Position numbers and translations under genes: made by a program. From the NCBI GenBank assembly GCA_020650975.1, contig JAIPMN010017869.1:30232-70067 (forward strand): a DNA stretch of 39,836 nt, given 5' to 3'. The DNA is from Apostichopus californicus. Taxonomy: Eukaryota; Echinodermata; Holothuroidea; Aspidochirotida; Stichopodidae. Shown piece by piece: positions 12,401 through 18,400 of the stretch. Below the pieces are notes generated by a model that saw only the letters and a program-made list of their open reading frames with translations, was not told the origin of the DNA and searched no databases. Each line of letters starts with the position of its first letter. Position 1 is the first letter of the stretch.

Positions 12401-15400
12401 AATAATATCCTTAAAATCTTTGCTGGTCTTTAGTGATGCTGGTTGAACTTTGATAAGTTTTTATTTTTGTTTTAATTTTGTTTCATCTAAGTCTTGAAGT
12501 CTTCCAAAGTTTCATTCAAGTGGACATTGATAGCTAGAAGGAGAATTTGAACGATAGCATTGTGTTACAGTGTCCATGGTTTCTTGATGTTAATGGTAGT
12601 GCTGTTTCAATCTTTGACAAGATTACCAATTGATATTGATTTTTGACGATTGCTCAGAGGTTGTCGGTCGTATAGGTCGTAGCAAGCCTCGAAAAGTATC
12701 GGAAGCCATAGAAAACGCCCCCCCCCCACCAAAAGAAAATCGTAAATTAAATTGAACATTATTCTGCAACAGCATCCACATGTCATCTTGTTTCTTTATT
12801 TGAATGTGATTTTGTTTGCCCTGGTAGACTGGTTCTCAATCACATCTATTGCCGTCATCCATGAGTCCCTCACCTCGTAAGATCCACGGAAGTTTCCTGC
12901 AACGTCCCGCCGAGGCCAGACAGCTGTTTGTGTCTTCATCACCTTTCAAATCACCGATAAAGCCTGCAGCGCAGCAGGTCAACAATAAACCATCTCCTGC
13001 TAAGGCAAAGATACCTGCTCGGAGAAAACTCAATATCGAAGAGGAGAGCACCCAGGTAAAGATTAAAAATCACTCTTTGATTGACCATCAAAACACAACA
13101 GTATATCTATGGCGTGACATGTTTGCTCCAAATATGCATATCAATAGCATAAAAGAAAAATTGTCATTTCTTGTTCACCAATTTACTGTTTTAACCAACA
13201 TATTTTTTTTACTTATTGCTTTCTCTTTTACTTTGAATTTTAACCAATTTACTGTTTAAACCAAACTTAACAATATTTCTTGTATACATTTTCAGCCCAT
13301 AATTTTCCATTGGCTTTAAATTTATTGTTCAGTTATCACAAATAAACCGGGCATGGTGTGCTGAGTACTCTGTTGGGGGGGGGGGGGGGGTTTGTAAGAT
13401 TGAAGAGGTGGGTACTTAGACATTGGGTTCTTTCACTTCTGGGATGGGGGAGAGGAGGGAGGCAGTACAGTAAATTTTCATGGACAATTGCTGGATTATT
13501 ATGTCATGTAACAAGGTATTAAACATGGCCGATAATTTGGGTTACTATAATTTTGTAGTGTGGGAGATAAAAGGGCACAACTAAGATCAGCCACCACTGT
13601 GCTTGAACCTTTGGTGGCAGCCACTGGAGGTAAATACTAGAAATCATGGCAAGAAGGAATTATAATGAACTCCCTAGAATAATAATAATAATATATTCAT
13701 TTATAGAGCCCAACTAGATGCAAATGCATTTCTATGCGCTTTACAATCACAATAATACCCCGGTCAACGATGTGAAACAGAGACAATCCCTCCACATGGC
13801 AGCAGCTAAACAGCGCCCAGCCGACAGTAAGGCTCATTGGTTGCCTGATTCATGAAGAAAAAAGTGGCCCTGTTATTGTGAAAAAGGGAAAGATTAGAAA
13901 TAAACTAGAAAATAGAAACATGATGTCAGGGATATTTAGTTGATTTTATCTTGTATTCTTGATTTTACAGGATTTCGTATTCATCTCTCCGTCTCCGAAG
14001 AAGAAGCAAATACTCACAGAACACCAAAAAGAAATACGTCAATCTAAACGAGTAATTCCTGCTCTCTATAACGACCTGGAGCAGTCACAAGACACTCAGG
14101 CGTTCTCTGAATTGACTTCCACTGAAAGCCAGTTACCTGAAAGGTAATTTATTCTTGGAGAAGTTTCATGTTTTAGAATTTGAACAGAAGTATGAAAAGG
14201 GGTACAAGGGGGGCAAAAGACACTTTGCTGAGTTTCTAAGTTTTGTTCAAGGAAGAAAGTAAACTCCCAAGTTTATTCGAAATGGTGAGACTTTGTTACA
14301 ACTATGTTGTCTGAAGTTGTTCGTGGGTAAGAGATGTCATGTTCCATATACCCTTTGTAAAACTTAAAGGAAATCCCTCCCCCCATGTCCACCTTATTTC
14401 CTCTTCCACCCTCTNNNNNNNNNNCCCCCCCCCCCCCCCCCGCCCCTTTGCATAGTCTTTTGTTTTCTGAATCCTCGATTATGTGCTTTTGCTGAATATT
14501 CCAGAGTTTAATTTGTTCCTTTTTATTTCTTTTTTAAGATCATCTTTGAGCATAGTAGATGTAACCAAGGAAACCACTTCTTTAACGGATGCATTCGCTG
14601 CACTCAAGAGATCAGAGGTCACCTCAGACGAAGATGTACCGAATTCTAAGATTCCAAGCAGCGACTCGGTGGAGGTCGTCGGGAAAAAGAAAGTCAAATT
14701 TGCAGATAATGTCCAGGAAAAGGAGAAACGACCAATTGCGGATAGCAGCACGGATGACTTTGTGGCTAAAATGAACGAGAAGATAAAATCACTCAAGAGT
14801 ACCATCAGAACCAATCATAAGGAACCTTCCCAGATGTCGGTCACTGTTGTCGGTGAGACTCAGATAGATGGTCAAGAAGAGAAGGTAGAGGAGAGGGCAG
14901 AAAGCAATCAAAATGTCCTAAATATCGTCGAGTCTAACGAAGAGAAAAAAGATCCGGATAACACCGCAAACGGTGAACAGATAATAGAAAAATATGATGA
15001 CTTAGATGAAGGAACCAATGCAGAAGAAGTAGAGAATGCTGACGTTATTCCCGAAACACAGTTTGATCAGGAAATGCCACTGACTGCCGAACTGTCAGAA
15101 ATAACAATGAAGGACCCCTTAGAGGCAACCCCAGAGATGACCTCTGACCCCACGGGAGTAGCGACCAATGAATCACTAGAGACATCGCAAACGACGCCGA
15201 GGGGAAACTCTTTTCCTTTCCAAGTAGCGGACGATTTAGATCTCAGCGATGTAACTTGTTGCGACAACAAAGTGTCTCCCGATATCAAAATCTCTACTCC
15301 TTTGATCAAGGTTCACAAATTGGACTTGTCCAAATTGGAGACGGAGCCCAAGGGAGAGACAGATTACCTCAGAAAAGCTGGACAGAACACACCCGTCATC

Positions 15401-18400
15401 ACTCTGAGTCCGACAGGGAGTCAGACCCCAAATGAAACCCCAAGATTCAGAAGGTACAAATCGGAGGAAATCCAAAGTAGGAGCTTACGTTCCGGAGGAA
15501 AGGTTAGGAAGTGGCATTCATTTGAGGATCCCAGCGGTGATTCGCCCGAGACGGAGTCTTTCTCTCCGATGGACGTCGATGTGAAAGCTCTCTTGGTTAG
15601 TCCGTTGCCATTTTTCGATCCTATTTCCGATAAAGCAGATTTGGACGGTATTCAGCCACTAGACTGCAGTTTTGATGCAGAGGATTCTGAGAAAGCTGTC
15701 GTCACTCAGGAACCACCAACAAGACTGGAGGAAAATTCAGAACGAGTGGACAAGGAGAAAAATAAGACCCCATTGAGGCGAGGTAAACGACAGAGAAAGA
15801 GAAAGGAGTTCTCTGATTTTGTGACACCAAAGAAACTACTGTCTGTGCTTCATCAAACTGAGGAGCAAATGACAGTAGATGGTAAGGTGTTGGGAGACGG
15901 GGAAACATCAGAGACGGGGAGTGAAGAAAATGCGGAGGAGGAGAAGAGGCCAGTGGATGAAGACAAGATGCAACTGGAAGAGAAAGAGAAGAATGAAGAT
16001 GATGAAAGTGAGATTCAGACAGTCAGAGAGACGGAGGAAATAAAAGAATGCGAACCAGAACAGGATGAAGAACCGGTCAGCAAAGCTTGGGAACCAACCC
16101 AAGAGCTATTTTCAATGGATGCAGCTGAAGACTTGGAAGTTTCAGAGAGAGGTTTAGGTGATGAGGAGAGAGAAGGACTGAGCAAAGTCCAGAGGGGTGA
16201 AAGTGAATCTCAGGAATCTCAGGAAGCTGTAGAGGAGATCAACGATAGACCTGAAAGTGAGAAAGAGGGTGATATAGAAAAAGAGGAACGTGGGATCGGG
16301 AAAGGGAATGAAGTGGAAGCGGTGGAAGAAGTCGAGCCAGATGTTTTAAAGGAGACTCCTCTCGCAGATGAGAAGAAAGGGAGGAAGATGCTGGGCAGGA
16401 GAGGAAGAAAGAAGAAGAATCAAGTCACGGAGGTGATAGATTTATGCGACACGCAGTCTCAAGAAACCGGAGGGAATGCTGAAGGCAATCTAACCAGTGA
16501 TCAGGGTGTGGAGGATAACGGCAATGAAGGTCAGAGGTCAGAGGATCTCGCAGACGTGGAGATGAAGGAACAGCCTGTCACCGACAAAGCAGAAATGAAA
16601 AAACAAGATTTAGGAAATTCTGGAAAGAAAAAATCCAAGCAGGGTACGATACAAGGTCTCCGAAATAAAAAGAAAAGAGGACACAAACCTAAGCAACAGG
16701 CAGGAAGACTAGAGAAAGAGATGAATGTAGAAGATGGAGAAAATAATACTTCCAAATCTGTGAAAGAAGTTGTAGATGAGAAAGAAGTGGAGAGTTTGCC
16801 AAAGAATCAAAACGACAGTGTCAATTGTAAAGAAGAAATGGTTGCCGAAGAGATAAGTTCCGATTCTGAAGATGACATACCACTCACACATCTTCGAAAG
16901 AATGCCGTTGATGATAATACAGAGCAGGAGATTATCAGTAAAGAGGCTTCCATAGACTCTGAGAGTCAGAGTCGATGCCAGGAATCCCTAGCGGCTGTCC
17001 AAACTCAAGTTTCGACAAGTAGGTCAGTAGACAGAAATTCTCAAAAGGAAAGTAATTCAAGAAGGCGTAGGAGGTTAAATCGAAGCGTGTCGCCCAAAAT
17101 TAGGAGAAATCTTTGCGAAAAGTTCTTGAAGGCAAAGCAAGTGTCTTCAAAGTCGACTTCATTCCATGGATTTGTCACGAGAAGGAGATCACCCAAACGC
17201 AGCCCCAAGTTGCTAAGGAGTAAAGGGTTACTAGGACCCATACACACAAGACTGAGGTCAAAGGCTGGTCATCTGAAAAGGATTTCGCCAAAACAGAGGA
17301 AATCCATGAGGAGGAAGAACTCTAGCCAAAGTAAGAGTGTAACATCGGTGGTCGCGACACTTAACGATTCCTTTGATGATCTGGTTAAACTCAGTTATGA
17401 CGGTGAGCCTATGGATAATGTTACCATGGAGAGCGGAGAGTTGGATGAAGCCAAATCGATTGATGCTGACTGTAGTCTTACAAGAGAAGATTGCAATGCT
17501 GTCACTATTCAGGGAAAGGATGTTGTGGTTACCATGGAAACTAACAGTCCTCAAGAACACGTTTCTACTTGTGACAGTACAACTACTTCAGAAGCAGCGA
17601 TACAGGATTCCGGTTCTAGTGTGGATCTCTTTCAAAGTGATAGCGCAGAAGATTCAGAGGGAAATGAGAAAACCGCTGAAGTGAATGCAGAACCTGAATC
17701 ACTGCCAATAGTGTCTGAACAGAATATCCCCAATATTGACAAAGTTATTGAAAATGTTATTGAAAATACGGGGTTGACCAATGAAGAAGATTGTAGCGAA
17801 GAGATAATTCATAGTAGTTATAGTCCCACAAGCTTAAAGTCAAACGACTTGGATAGTGGTAGTCAAGGAATTACAAGGCATGATGGGATGCAGCAGTACC
17901 TAACAGGGAAAGATACCGATGCTGCAAAGTTGCAACCTGCCTCACCAGTAATACCGGTGAAATTTGCCCCGATAATTCACAGTTCACCAGTAGCGACTGC
18001 CAAGGTCACATCGTCCAGTCATGGTTCCCCCGAGGTGCTTGGTATTCCAGGAGTTTACTCACCCACCGCATCACCGAGTGGAGGAATTCTTAAGAAGAGG
18101 GAGGATGGTGGAAGCAATTCACCGTCACCAACGAATAAGGTTAGTTAATAGGTGTTACAGTACTCCCTCATAATGACAGCAGATGAGATTATTCAGACAA
18201 ATTTTGGAGGGATACTCTGATGGCAAAAGTCATCTCAAATTATAGATGAGAAAATAAGTAGAAATATAGATGTGCTTGTCTGTAAGTTAGATACTGTATG
18301 TATTAGAAAAAGTTCTGTGGTTGTTAAATCCAATCAACAGCATCAATGGAAGCCAACGGTAAATGTAACCAAGGAAATATATTCTTTCCAGGTTTTTACA

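Noticed and set aside
14479-17684. ORFs on the minus strand and in other plus frames across the giant exon
   Set aside because: They are shadows of RIF1 exon 22, which has a continuous 1,200-codon frame with matching splice phases and recognisable motifs.
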